Virus record (IMG/VR): IMGVR_UViG_3300029286_000236
Coordinates: 1-24,836 of that record
Direction: 5' to 3' (one strand)
Length of the DNA stretch: 24,836 nt
Source: a virus
Notes under the pieces: model-generated
Database searches by the model: none
What the model saw: only the letters and a program-made list of their open reading frames with translations
Told to the model about the DNA's origin: nothing
Part shown: positions 14,857-21,394 of the stretch, in pieces
Layout: the number at the start of each line of letters is the position of its first letter
Numbering within the stretch: position 1 is the first letter of the stretch
Translations under genes and position numbers: made by a program

Positions 14857-16054
14857 TCAACTTACAGCCATAGAAAAACTCCGGCATTATAAAGTCGGAG
14901 CTCTTTTTATGGAAGCCGGCACAGGAAAAACCCGCATTGCTGTTGAACTGGCTAATGATATTCAGGAGGTGGATTATATTCTTTGGATTGGTCCATATCA
15001 AACTATCCATCGCCCTGAAGGAGTTAAAACAGAAATTGCTAAATGGGGCGGTTTTCACTGTGCTAACGTGGATTACTGCGGTATTGAAAGTTTGCAAAAT
15101 TCCGACAGGATCTACCTGGAATATCGAAATAAACTTGATTCAGCTTTAAATCCTTTTGTTATTGTAGATGAAAGCCTTAAAATTAAGAATGCAGATGCTA
15201 AACGCACTCATCGTTTGTTTGATTATGGGCAGTTATCAACTTATAGGTTGATATTAAACGGAACTCCCATAACACGTAACCTGCTTGACTTATGGGCGCA
15301 AATGGAATTCCTTTCACCTAAAATTCTCGGTATGGCAATGGCTGAATTTAAAAATACTTTTTGCGCTTATACAAGGGTTACTAAGTCTTTTGGCAGAAGT
15401 TACAGAAGTTATACTAAGGAATTTATTACCGGCTACGAAAATATTGATTACCTGTATTCGCTTATCAGGCATTATGTATATGAATGCGACCTTACATTAC
15501 AGGTGCAACAATATTATAATACCTTGAATTATCAACTGGATCAGGAAAGTAGCGAAGAATATTATCGCCTGAAAGAAAAGTACCTGGACAATGAAGTTTT
15601 ATTGTGGAAAAACAACAATATATTCCTTGAAATGACTCAGAAAATGCAACATACATACAGTTGCACTCCCGAAAAATTTGAGGTATTGGATGAACTTTTC
15701 AAAACGGTTGATGAATCCCGGACAATTATATTTTGTAAATATATCAACAGCCAGGAAGCCTGTAAGAAGTATTTTAAGAAGGCAACTATATTGAGTTATC
15801 AAAAGGAATCTTTAGGATTGAATATGCAACATTTGCATAATACTATTTACTTCGATAAGAATTGGGATTATGCTCTCAGGGTGCAAAGCGGTCGCCGTAC
15901 ATTTAGGGCAGGACAAGAATATGATTGTCGTTACTGGGACTTAACAGGAAATGTGGGACTTGAAAATTTGATTGATAAGAACATCAATAAAAAAATAGGA
16001 ATGGTAGAATATTTTAAAGGGAAAACAAAAGAGGAGTTGAAAACTGTATTATGA
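14837..16054 (+). CDS. SNF2-type helicase/ATPase
   Basis: This 405-residue superfamily 2 ATPase has all main motifs. These are a Q-like start (DNQLTAIEKL), motif I AGTGKT (27-32), Ia (LWIGPY), motif II Asp111-Glu112 in VDESLKIKN, motif III LNGTP (140-144), motif IV (TIIFCKYINSQ), motif V (SLGLNMQHLHNTIYFD) and motif VI QSGRRTFRAGQ (350-360). DES-LKIKN and the R-AGQ ending are characteristic of the SNF2 group, which translocates on double-stranded DNA. The protein is compact, with essentially only the two RecA-like lobes and no added nuclease or DNA-binding domain. It is the first member of a coupled trio: its stop overlaps the IbrA-like gene by 4 nt. A role in phage replication or DNA remodelling is likely; a link with the next two genes is inferred from coupling. 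Confidence 0.9.
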   Translation: MQTLFDNQLTAIEKLRHYKVGALFMEAGTGKTRIAVELANDIQEVDYILWIGPYQTIHRPEGVKTEIAKWGGFHCANVDYCGIESLQNSDRIYLEYRNKLDSALNPFVIVDESLKIKNADAKRTHRLFDYGQLSTYRLILNGTPITRNLLDLWAQMEFLSPKILGMAMAEFKNTFCAYTRVTKSFGRSYRSYTKEFITGYENIDYLYSLIRHYVYECDLTLQVQQYYNTLNYQLDQESSEEYYRLKEKYLDNEVLLWKNNNIFLEMTQKMQHTYSCTPEKFEVLDELFKTVDESRTIIFCKYINSQEACKKYFKKATILSYQKESLGLNMQHLHNTIYFDKNWDYALRVQSGRRTFRAGQEYDCRYWDLTGNVGLENLIDKNINKKIGMVEYFKGKTKEELKTVL

Positions 16055-17331
16055 ATGTTTATGAAGCTATACAGGTGCGTTTGAAACTTCTATTTTTAGA
16101 ATTTGACAACATCTATATTTCTTTTTCCGGAGGCAAGGATAGTGGAGTTCTTCTTAATCTATGCATTGATTATATCAGGAAAAATAATCTACAAAGAAAA
16201 CTGGGAGTATTCCATATTGATTATGAAGCGCAATATCAAATGACAACGGATTATGTTGATAGAACCTTATCTGAGAATATTGATATACTTGACGTTTATC
16301 GTTGCTGTCTTCCACTCCGGGCGCATTGTGCAACCTCAATGTATCAATCATATTGGATTCCTTGGGAGAAATCAAAAAAAGAAATTTGGGTTCGTGATCT
16401 TCCGGAAGGATCCATTCATGAAGATAATCATTCGCTTGATTTTTTTCGTGATGGCATGCATGATTATGAATTTCAGGAAAAGTTCTGCAAATGGTACCAT
16501 AAAAAAAATAATGCAAAACGAACTTGCTGTCTGGTTGGTATCCGTACACAGGAATCATTGAATCGCTGGCGGGCTATATACAGCGATAAGAACTATAAGA
16601 ATTACAACGGCATTAAATGGACCAAACAGATGTATGAGAATGTTTACAACGCTTATCCTATATATGACTGGTGGACTAAAGATGTATGGATTGCTAACGG
16701 AAAATTCAAATGGGATTATAATCGTCTGTATGATCTGATGTATAAAGCAGGAATAAGTATTGATAAGATGCGCGTGGCAAGTCCTTTCAATGACTGGGCC
16801 ACAGAGAGCCTGAAACTCTATCGTGTAATTGACCCGGATAATTGGGGTAAGATGGTTGGCCGGGTGAATGGAGTAAATTTTACAGGCATCTATGGAGGAA
16901 CCACCGCCATGGGTTGGCAGTCAATTAAACTTCCTGCAGGGCATACATGGGAAAGTTATATGTATTTTCTTTTAAATACTCTTCCTTTAGAAATTAGTAA
17001 CAGTTATATAGAAAAGCTAAATACAAGTATTAAATTTTGGAAAGAAAAAGGCGGTGTGCTTTCCTCTGAAACTATTGATAAACTTAAACAAGCAGGCGTA
17101 AAATTTGAAGTCAGTAACACTACAAATTACAAAACCGAAAAACTTCCGGTACGCATGGAATATCTTGATGATATTAATATTTCAGAAGCAAAGGAAATCC
17201 CAACATTCAAACGAATGTGCATCTGTATCATGAAGAATGATCATCTATGTAAGTATATGGGATTTTCTCAGACAAAAAATGAACTGATCCGGCGTAAAAA
17301 TATTATAGAAAAATATCATAACTTATTATGA
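16051..17331 (+). CDS. IbrA-like PAPS-reductase-family protein
   Basis: The 426-residue protein has a PP-loop (ATP pyrophosphatase) motif SGGKDS at 26-31 and the layout of the DUF3440/IbrA group: FHIDYEAQY after the first helix, then CCxxxxAHC (CCLPLRAHC), CCLVGIRTQESLNRW and WTKDVWIANGKFKWDYNRLYDLMYKAG. PP-loop proteins of this superfamily activate substrates by adenylation; PAPS reductases and the DndC phosphorothioation enzyme are relatives. The true reaction of IbrA-type proteins is not established to my knowledge. In E. coli IbrA acts with IbrB, first described as activators of immunoglobulin-binding Eib genes on prophages. Here too the IbrB-like gene follows with a 4-nt overlap. Several Cys (for example CC at 169-170 area and Cys400s) could bind metal. 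Confidence 0.88.
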   Translation: MNVYEAIQVRLKLLFLEFDNIYISFSGGKDSGVLLNLCIDYIRKNNLQRKLGVFHIDYEAQYQMTTDYVDRTLSENIDILDVYRCCLPLRAHCATSMYQSYWIPWEKSKKEIWVRDLPEGSIHEDNHSLDFFRDGMHDYEFQEKFCKWYHKKNNAKRTCCLVGIRTQESLNRWRAIYSDKNYKNYNGIKWTKQMYENVYNAYPIYDWWTKDVWIANGKFKWDYNRLYDLMYKAGISIDKMRVASPFNDWATESLKLYRVIDPDNWGKMVGRVNGVNFTGIYGGTTAMGWQSIKLPAGHTWESYMYFLLNTLPLEISNSYIEKLNTSIKFWKEKGGVLSSETIDKLKQAGVKFEVSNTTNYKTEKLPVRMEYLDDINISEAKEIPTFKRMCICIMKNDHLCKYMGFSQTKNELIRRKNIIEKYHNLL

Positions 17332-17837
17332 AAAGCCCTGTTTACAATGTAAAGGCAGTGCCTTTAGAAAAAATAAGAGCAAACAGTTATAACCCGAATG
17401 CTGTTGCTCCTCCGGAAATGAAATTATTGGAACTTTCAATATGGGAAGATGGTTATACTATGCCAATTGTATGTTATTACATTCCTGATGAAGATATATA
17501 TGAGATTGTTGACGGTTTCCACCGATATACAATTATGCTTAAAAGCAAACGGATACATGATCGTGAAAATGGAATGATGCCGGTTGTGGTTATTGAAAAA
17601 GATATATCAAACCGTATGGCTTCAACAATTCGCCATAATAGAGCCAGGGGAAGCCACGATATTGATTTAATGGTAAACATTGTTTCGGAACTTACCAAGG
17701 CAGGCATGAGCGATGCATGGATCATGCGACATATTGGTATGGATGCTGACGAAATCCTTCGTTTAAAACAATTGTCAGGACTAGCGGAATTATTTGCTGA
17801 TAAAGAATTCTCAAACTCATGGGAAATAGAAAAATAA
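17328..17837 (+). CDS. IbrB-like ParB/sulfiredoxin-fold protein
   Basis: The 169-residue protein has an N-terminal ParB/sulfiredoxin-type domain: VPLEKIRANSYNPNAVAPPEMKLLELSIWEDGYTMPIV, then VDGFHRY with Asp62, Gly63, His65 and Arg66. GxHR is the nucleotide-binding motif of ParB (CTPase) and the related IbrB group. Residues about 95-115 (ISNRMASTIRHNRARGSHD) and the HTH-like helices at about 125-160 (MSDAWIMRHIGMDADEILRLKQLSGL) also match ParB/IbrB. It pairs with the IbrA-like protein (4-nt overlap), as in known IbrAB operons. Its biochemical role is unknown; transcription control or a modification-linked function is possible. Confidence 0.88.
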   Translation: MKSPVYNVKAVPLEKIRANSYNPNAVAPPEMKLLELSIWEDGYTMPIVCYYIPDEDIYEIVDGFHRYTIMLKSKRIHDRENGMMPVVVIEKDISNRMASTIRHNRARGSHDIDLMVNIVSELTKAGMSDAWIMRHIGMDADEILRLKQLSGLAELFADKEFSNSWEIEK

Positions 17838-17856
17838 ACCAAATAAATTTTAAATT

Positions 17857-18312
17857 ATGAAACTACCAAAATTTCTTCTGGCATTTGACCGGGACTTTAT
17901 GCGTAAATTTATTATTCATACGCAAACACCTATTGCTATTTGTGAAGCAATTGAAAACGACATTGAAGTTTTAATTGTAGAAGAAACCGATAATGAACGA
18001 AAAGCAGGATTGACAAATAGAGTAAAAGATTGGTATAAATCAGTAAATAAAAAGGACTTCGCACCGCCAACAAAAGATACATTTCTATTATCAGTGGATC
18101 CAATTAATAACGAACTTTACATTTTACATCGGAACTTTCCGGCTTGCCTTATATGGGTAAAACAGGAAATACCTATGCGCTTTGTTATACAAGATTTATA
18201 TGATGAAGTTGAAAATAATAATGAAATATTAAACATGCCTTTCGTTCAGGCAGCAAAAGATTTTTTTAAGAAATATTCAGAATCTATTATGGGAGGTAAG
18301 CATGACAACTAA
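17857..18312 (+). CDS. Accessory-operon protein, unknown
   Basis: The 151-residue soluble protein begins MKLPKFLLAFDRDFMRKFIIHTQTPIAICEAIENDIEVLIVEE, an alpha/beta start. It continues with a helix (DNERKAGLTNRVKDWYKSVNKKDFAPP), a strand pair (TFLLSVDPINNELYILHRNFPACLIWVK) and an acidic helix at the end. I do not recognise a family. It lies 19 nt after the IbrB-like gene on the same operon, and its 3' end overlaps the next gene by 11 nt. Confidence 0.78.
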   Translation: MKLPKFLLAFDRDFMRKFIIHTQTPIAICEAIENDIEVLIVEETDNERKAGLTNRVKDWYKSVNKKDFAPPTKDTFLLSVDPINNELYILHRNFPACLIWVKQEIPMRFVIQDLYDEVENNNEILNMPFVQAAKDFFKKYSESIMGGKHDN

Positions 18313-18517
18313 GCAAGCCTTTAAACAGATGATAACTACTCCATCTATATGGAAAGTGTTAGATGTTCCTGTATCGCGGGTATTATATTTCCGAAACAGA
18401 CTTAAATATAAAAAACCCATTGAAACCGATAAAATGGAAGAACTTCTGCTGAAAGCCGGATATAAACCGGCGCAGGAAAAACTTTGGCGCTTCGACTCCG
18501 CTCAGCGTCCAAAGTAA
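18302..18517 (+). CDS. Small HTH-like protein with repeat-derived C-terminus
   Basis: The 71-residue protein contains SIWKVLDVPVSRVLYFRNRLKYKKPIETDKMEELLLKAGYKPAQEKLW, which looks like a small helix-turn-helix or Cro-like DNA-binding protein (helix, VPVSRV turn, RNRL helix, KMEELL helix). The last nine residues, RFDSAQRPK, are encoded by an interspersed palindrome (18481-18515), so the gene was extended when the repeat inserted at its 3' end. Role as a phage regulator is inferred from fold impression only. It closes the operon. Confidence 0.65.
   Translation: MTTKQAFKQMITTPSIWKVLDVPVSRVLYFRNRLKYKKPIETDKMEELLLKAGYKPAQEKLWRFDSAQRPK
18481..18515 (+). repeat. RFDSAQRP-type interspersed palindrome at a gene end
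   Basis: ACTTTGGCGC (18481-18490) pairs with GCG-T-CCAAAGT (18505-18515), 10 bp with one bulge, around the core TTCGACTCCGCTCA. This core and its translation RFDSAQRP are familiar from Bacteroidetes genomes. It ends in the stop codon of the gene at 18302. Confidence 0.75.
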
Positions 18518-18610
18518 AAAAAGCCATAAAGATTGCCACAGACCTGTACTGAGTTTGTCGAAATATTCACAGATTAAATTCTATAAAAACGAAAATAATC
18601 TACTTTTTTC

Positions 18611-18641
18611 TTGATTTGTAACTATAAATGATATATTTTTG
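18611..18641 (+). promoter_or_regulatory. Bacteroidetes-type promoter before a structured leader
   Basis: TATTTTTG (18634-18641) is a perfect -7 box, and TTG (18611-18613) lies 20 bp upstream as a possible -33 element. TGTCGGC overlapping the -7 box (18640-18646) has an inverted partner GCCGACA at 18693-18699, which could be a distal operator pair. Confidence 0.6.
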
Positions 18642-18647
18642 TCGGCA

Positions 18648-18778
18648 CAAATTAAATCTGTTCTTTACTTATTATGAAATAAAATGATGTAAGCCGACAT
18701 CATCAACGATAACTCAGTTCCCAGCGAACTATTAGCCATTGCTTGAAGGGCGGCTTCCCGGAGAGCGTGGCTTTTTTT
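18648..18778 (+). ncRNA. Candidate small RNA or attenuated leader
   Basis: From the expected start about 7 nt after the -7 box, about 130 nt without a reading frame lead to a terminator-like hairpin. A small hairpin, AGTTC-CCAGC-GAACT, sits at 18716-18730. Either a discrete phage small RNA is made, or transcription is attenuated before the Bro-N gene at 18805. Confidence 0.45.
18734..18778 (+). terminator. Terminator-like hairpin upstream of the Bro-N gene
   Basis: AGCCA (18734-18738) pairs with TGGCT (18768-18772), continued by GCT (18741-18743) with AGC (18764-18766) and an inner GGG/CCC stem. Seven T follow (18772-18778). No gene ends just before it, so it terminates or attenuates the leader starting near 18648. 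Confidence 0.7.
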
Positions 18779-18804
18779 ATTAACCTAAACTAAAACTTAA
18801 ATTT

Positions 18805-19323
18805 ATGAAAAATGAAATTGTAAAATTTGTTTACGAACACAAAGAAGTTCGTACAATCGTTGATGAACATGAAGAAACGTGGTTTGTCGCAAAAGATATT
18901 TGTGATATTCTTGAACATTCAAATGCTGCAATGGCTGTTGAAAAGTTAGATGAAGATGAGAAACTGATGTCAAAACTTCTTACATCAGGTCAACAAAGAG
19001 ATACCTGGACTATAAATGAGTCAGGTTTATATCATTTAATTTTAACTTCCACAAAACCAGAAGCTAAAGCATTTAGAAAGTGGGTTACCGGCACTATTTT
19101 GCCAGCAATCAGAAAAGCTGGAAAATACACCACTGAACAGGCACAAAACAAAGAACTTGATTTGCAAAGAATTACCGATGAGATAGAAAAAATCGAAACC
19201 GATGTAACTGATTTGAAATCAAGTATTAAAGACCTGAATAATACACGTGAGCAAAAACTCATTGAATTAAAACAAATAATAAGAAGTAATCCTGATCAAT
19301 TAAAACTTGAACTAAAATCATAA
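18805..19323 (+). CDS. Bro-N domain (antirepressor-like) protein
   Basis: The 172-residue protein has an N-terminal Bro-N domain (about 1-110). Diagnostic segments are TWFVAKDICDILEHSNAAMAVEKLDEDEK (with the VAKD and LDxDEK cores), INESGLYHLILTSTKPEAKAFRKWVTGTILPAIRKAGKY. A charged coiled coil (about 113-160) replaces the usual C-terminal KilA-C/Ant domain. Bro-N proteins bind DNA and often act as phage antirepressors or regulators; which here is unknown. It is the only recognisable candidate for a lysis-lysogeny or late-gene regulator. The gene sits behind a promoter and a terminator-like hairpin, so its expression may be attenuated. Confidence 0.9.
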   Translation: MKNEIVKFVYEHKEVRTIVDEHEETWFVAKDICDILEHSNAAMAVEKLDEDEKLMSKLLTSGQQRDTWTINESGLYHLILTSTKPEAKAFRKWVTGTILPAIRKAGKYTTEQAQNKELDLQRITDEIEKIETDVTDLKSSIKDLNNTREQKLIELKQIIRSNPDQLKLELKS

Positions 19324-19336
19324 AACTGTTTTTTTT

Positions 19337-19344
19337 TATTTTTG
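19337..19344 (+). promoter_or_regulatory. Possible -7 box of the exported-cargo genes
   Basis: TATTTTTG fits TAnnTTTG and lies 22 nt before the ATG at 19367, but it sits in a T-rich tract and no -33 TTTG is seen, so it may be coincidental. The T tract after the Bro-N gene has no stem and is not called a terminator. Confidence 0.3.
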
Positions 19345-19366
19345 TGCAAACTTAATCCTTTAAACT

Positions 19367-19963
19367 ATGAGAAAAATATTATTCGCTTTATGCTTTATTA
19401 TGACTATTGGCGCACAGGCGCAGGAATTTAAAGATAAAATCATTACAATAAAAAATGATACTATTACCTGCCAGATAACAATGATTAACGATGATAATAT
19501 TTTCTTTAATATAATTAATAGAGGGAATAATCATACCAGTAAATATCTTTCATTGGTTGAAATAAAATCATATTATGCAACTAAAGATAGCAAACCTGAA
19601 ATACTTACAAGCATAAAACCTGATAGTACAGGAAAAGCAAATATGCCAAAATCAATACAATTTAAAGAAATTAAAAAAGATACTCTGCCTCATATTTCGG
19701 AAAGGCTTAACCAATCCTTGCAATATCAATATGATGCAGGTTTATATTTAAAGAAAAGCGTTGATAATTCTATTGCAGCTTCTGTTATTGGTTTAATTTC
19801 ATCAGGTGTTGCTATTGCTTTATTTTCTTCAGGAGAACCTGAGGCAGGATATGTTTTTATGGGAATTGGTGGAGTTTTTTCTATAGGATTATCCATTTCT
19901 GCTATAATAAATAGATATAAAGCAAGTAACTCTTTAATGAAAAATCAAACTCTTATAAAATAA
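19367..19963 (+). CDS. Exported protein with C-terminal membrane segments (cargo)
   Basis: The 198-residue protein has a signal peptide (1-19, cleavage after the alanine of AQA). A beta-type segment follows (DKIITIKNDTITCQITMINDDNIFFNIINRG), a pattern common in Bacteroidetes envelope proteins, and two hydrophobic stretches near the end (about 138-156 and 161-180). No phage-structural similarity is apparent. Together with the next gene it looks like lysogenic-conversion cargo acting in the host envelope; I infer this from export signals and location. Exact function unknown. Confidence 0.8.
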   Translation: MRKILFALCFIMTIGAQAQEFKDKIITIKNDTITCQITMINDDNIFFNIINRGNNHTSKYLSLVEIKSYYATKDSKPEILTSIKPDSTGKANMPKSIQFKEIKKDTLPHISERLNQSLQYQYDAGLYLKKSVDNSIAASVIGLISSGVAIALFSSGEPEAGYVFMGIGGVFSIGLSISAIINRYKASNSLMKNQTLIK

Positions 19964-19974
19964 ATCTTAACCTT

Positions 19975-20589
19975 ATGAAAAAATTATTATTCATTATTAT
20001 TATGCTTCATTCATTGCAAGGGTTTTCGCAACAAATTGATGTTTCCTTCGGGAAAACAACAAAATCCGAAAAACAATTATGCTTTGGAGTAAATTACAAG
20101 CCACCTATTAAACCTTTAGGATGGTATTTTAATTTTTATGGTATGAATACATATCAGTCCTATGACGATGGTGTTGATTATAGTGATATTTGTGATAAAA
20201 CTTCTATTACAACTGATACAGAAGGTAATAACAATTTTGGGATGAATTTAGGATTATTATATAATCTTTTCAATAAAAATGAAAAATATAAGAAAATATT
20301 TTATATAATGAGTGGTATTGGTTATTGTTGTATACAAGAAATATCAACCACACATTATTATTATCAATGGTTGCAATTTCCGGATCTTAATGAAGGCAGA
20401 ACGGTTACTTTTTTATCCAAATATCAATTTTCCCCAACTATAGAATTGCTTGGCAATATAAATATTCCATTACATAAATCCCCAATAACATTTGGTATTG
20501 AAAGTGGTATAAATTCAAGTATGGGATTCGTTTTTATGGGTTATATTGGGTTTAATTTGGCAAATTTTCATAAAAATAAATCTATATAA
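19975..20589 (+). CDS. Exported beta-barrel-like protein (cargo)
   Basis: The 204-residue protein has a signal peptide (1-19, ending GFSQ). Its mature part is rich in Tyr, Phe, Gly and Asn with alternating hydrophobic residues (VDVSFGK, WYFNFYGMN, FGMNLGLLYNLF, FYIMSGIGYC) and an aromatic-containing end, GYIGFNLANFH. These features suggest a small outer-membrane beta-barrel. It starts 12 nt after the preceding gene and probably shares its transcript. Role unknown; surface change of the lysogen or superinfection exclusion is a possibility only. Confidence 0.78.
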   Translation: MKKLLFIIIMLHSLQGFSQQIDVSFGKTTKSEKQLCFGVNYKPPIKPLGWYFNFYGMNTYQSYDDGVDYSDICDKTSITTDTEGNNNFGMNLGLLYNLFNKNEKYKKIFYIMSGIGYCCIQEISTTHYYYQWLQFPDLNEGRTVTFLSKYQFSPTIELLGNINIPLHKSPITFGIESGINSSMGFVFMGYIGFNLANFHKNKSI

Positions 20590-20615
20590 ATTTACATATA
20601 ATCTAAATTTTATAT

Positions 20616-20623
20616 TATCTTTG
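20616..20623 (+). promoter_or_regulatory. -7 box of the 20782-21257 transcript
   Basis: TATCTTTG (20616-20623) is a perfect TAnnTTTG. No clear TTTG lies at -33 (TTTACA at 20591-20596 is the nearest). The small hairpin ATCGCT/AGCGAT (20629-20646) begins in the expected 5' end of the RNA. Confidence 0.55.
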
Positions 20624-20690
20624 CCCCCATCGCTCCCAAAAGCGATAGTTCTAAAACGTTGAAAAAATGATTATTAATAACTCTTATATA

Positions 20691-20775
20691 GAGGGAACCC
20701 TCTTAGGATTGCAGGCTTCGGCTTGCAGCGGCTTCAACTCCGTGGAACGTCCTAAGGGGGTTCTCTCTTTAGGAG
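20691..20775 (+). promoter_or_regulatory. Large structured 5' leader with UUCG hairpin and Shine-Dalgarno
   Basis: An 18-bp outer stem (20691-20708 with 20750-20767) has no mismatches and two G-T wobbles. It encloses a 7-bp hairpin with a UUCG loop (20710-20727, c-TTCG-g) and a weak second hairpin (20729-20749). AGGAG (20771-20775) follows, 6 nt before the ATG at 20782; this is a good Shine-Dalgarno, rare among genes here. CTCC at 20738-20741 in the second loop is complementary to it. The part around GCTTCAACTCCGTGGAACGTCC resembles interspersed repeats, so the element may be repeat-derived. Confidence 0.6.
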
Positions 20776-20781
20776 ACAAAA

Positions 20782-21090
20782 ATGGAAAACAACCAAAACA
20801 CGGTAACAAGGGAAATAAATATTGAACCCTTAGCCGATCTGCTCACCATGCGTACCGCAACCGACTGGTACGAAGAATTAGAAAAAATTATCAGCGACAT
20901 CAACCTCACCAACCTGGATGAAATATTCCATGCGCATGAAATTGATGTAAGCAGTTTTAAAAGCAAAACGGAATACTACCACATTATCCAGAAACCGGTA
21001 GTAAGAGTTTTTGAAAATAACCTGCTTACGCTCTACATGCTTCGCGATGCGTTTAAAGAAATGCTTGATAAGGAAAGGGGGGAAGAATGA
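20782..21090 (+). CDS. Small soluble protein behind structured leader, unknown
   Basis: The 102-residue, mostly helical and acidic protein contains INIEPLADLLTMRTATDWYEELEKIISDINLTNLDEIFHAHEIDVSSF, a hydrophobic central segment (ENNLLTLYMLRDAFKEML) and no signal peptide. I do not recognise a family. Unlike its neighbours it has a clear Shine-Dalgarno and a strong 5' structure, which suggests its translation is controlled. Its stop overlaps the next start (ATGA), and the pair ends at the terminator at 21280. Confidence 0.8.
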   Translation: MENNQNTVTREINIEPLADLLTMRTATDWYEELEKIISDINLTNLDEIFHAHEIDVSSFKSKTEYYHIIQKPVVRVFENNLLTLYMLRDAFKEMLDKERGEE

Positions 21091-21257
21091 AAATAATATT
21101 TGAATCAGAACAAGAAAAAAGTGAGTATTTATTATGCATTATTCATCTGCTGAATGTATTTTTTAAACTACCTGATAAAAAAGAAGCCGCTCAGTCGGCT
21201 GATAGTTTGGTAATGATGACTAATAATATTGAGGTAAAACCATCTCCTGATAACTAA
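21087..21257 (+). CDS. Small protein coupled to the 102-residue protein
   Basis: A 56-residue frame starts at ATG 21087, overlapping the previous stop by 3 nt, and ends at 21257. It encodes an acidic start (FESEQEKSEY), a hydrophobic segment LLCIIHLLNVFFKL (about 15-28) and a polar tail ending VKPSPDN. Coupling and a terminator 23 nt downstream support a real gene. The hydrophobic stretch is short for a membrane helix. Function unknown. Confidence 0.65.
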   Translation: MKIIFESEQEKSEYLLCIIHLLNVFFKLPDKKEAAQSADSLVMMTNNIEVKPSPDN

Positions 21258-21279
21258 CAATAGTTATTCCTCCGGGAGC

Positions 21280-21306
21280 GCCCCTGTAAAAAACAGGGGC
21301 TTTTTT
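21280..21306 (+). terminator. Strong rho-independent terminator
   Basis: A perfect 8-bp GC-rich stem, GCCCCTGT (21280-21287) with ACAGGGGC (21293-21300), has a five-A loop and is followed by six T (21301-21306). It isolates the upstream gene pair from the late promoter at 21355. Confidence 0.95.
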
Positions 21307-21354
21307 GTCTTATGCCTTATCCCTTGTCAACTTATTAACTTCCGTTTCAATTCC

Positions 21355-21390
21355 TGTCCTTTCGTATCCCACCACTTTGAAATAATTTTG
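21355..21390 (+). promoter_or_regulatory. Composite late promoter 3 (tail operon)
   Basis: TGTCCTTTCGTA (21355-21366) is followed after 16 bp by TAATTTTG (21383-21390). The ATG at 21395 lies 4 nt beyond the -7 box, as in promoter 2. The 12-mer is identical to that at 7132. Confidence 0.82.
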
Positions 21391-21394
21391 TTTC

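Noticed and set aside
20667-20825. A 52-codon leader frame running through the 18-bp stem into the next gene
   Set aside because: Its codons are dictated by the palindromes (ACSGFNSVERPKG), and the gene at 20782 has the better start with AGGAG. A regulatory leader peptide cannot be excluded but has no direct support.
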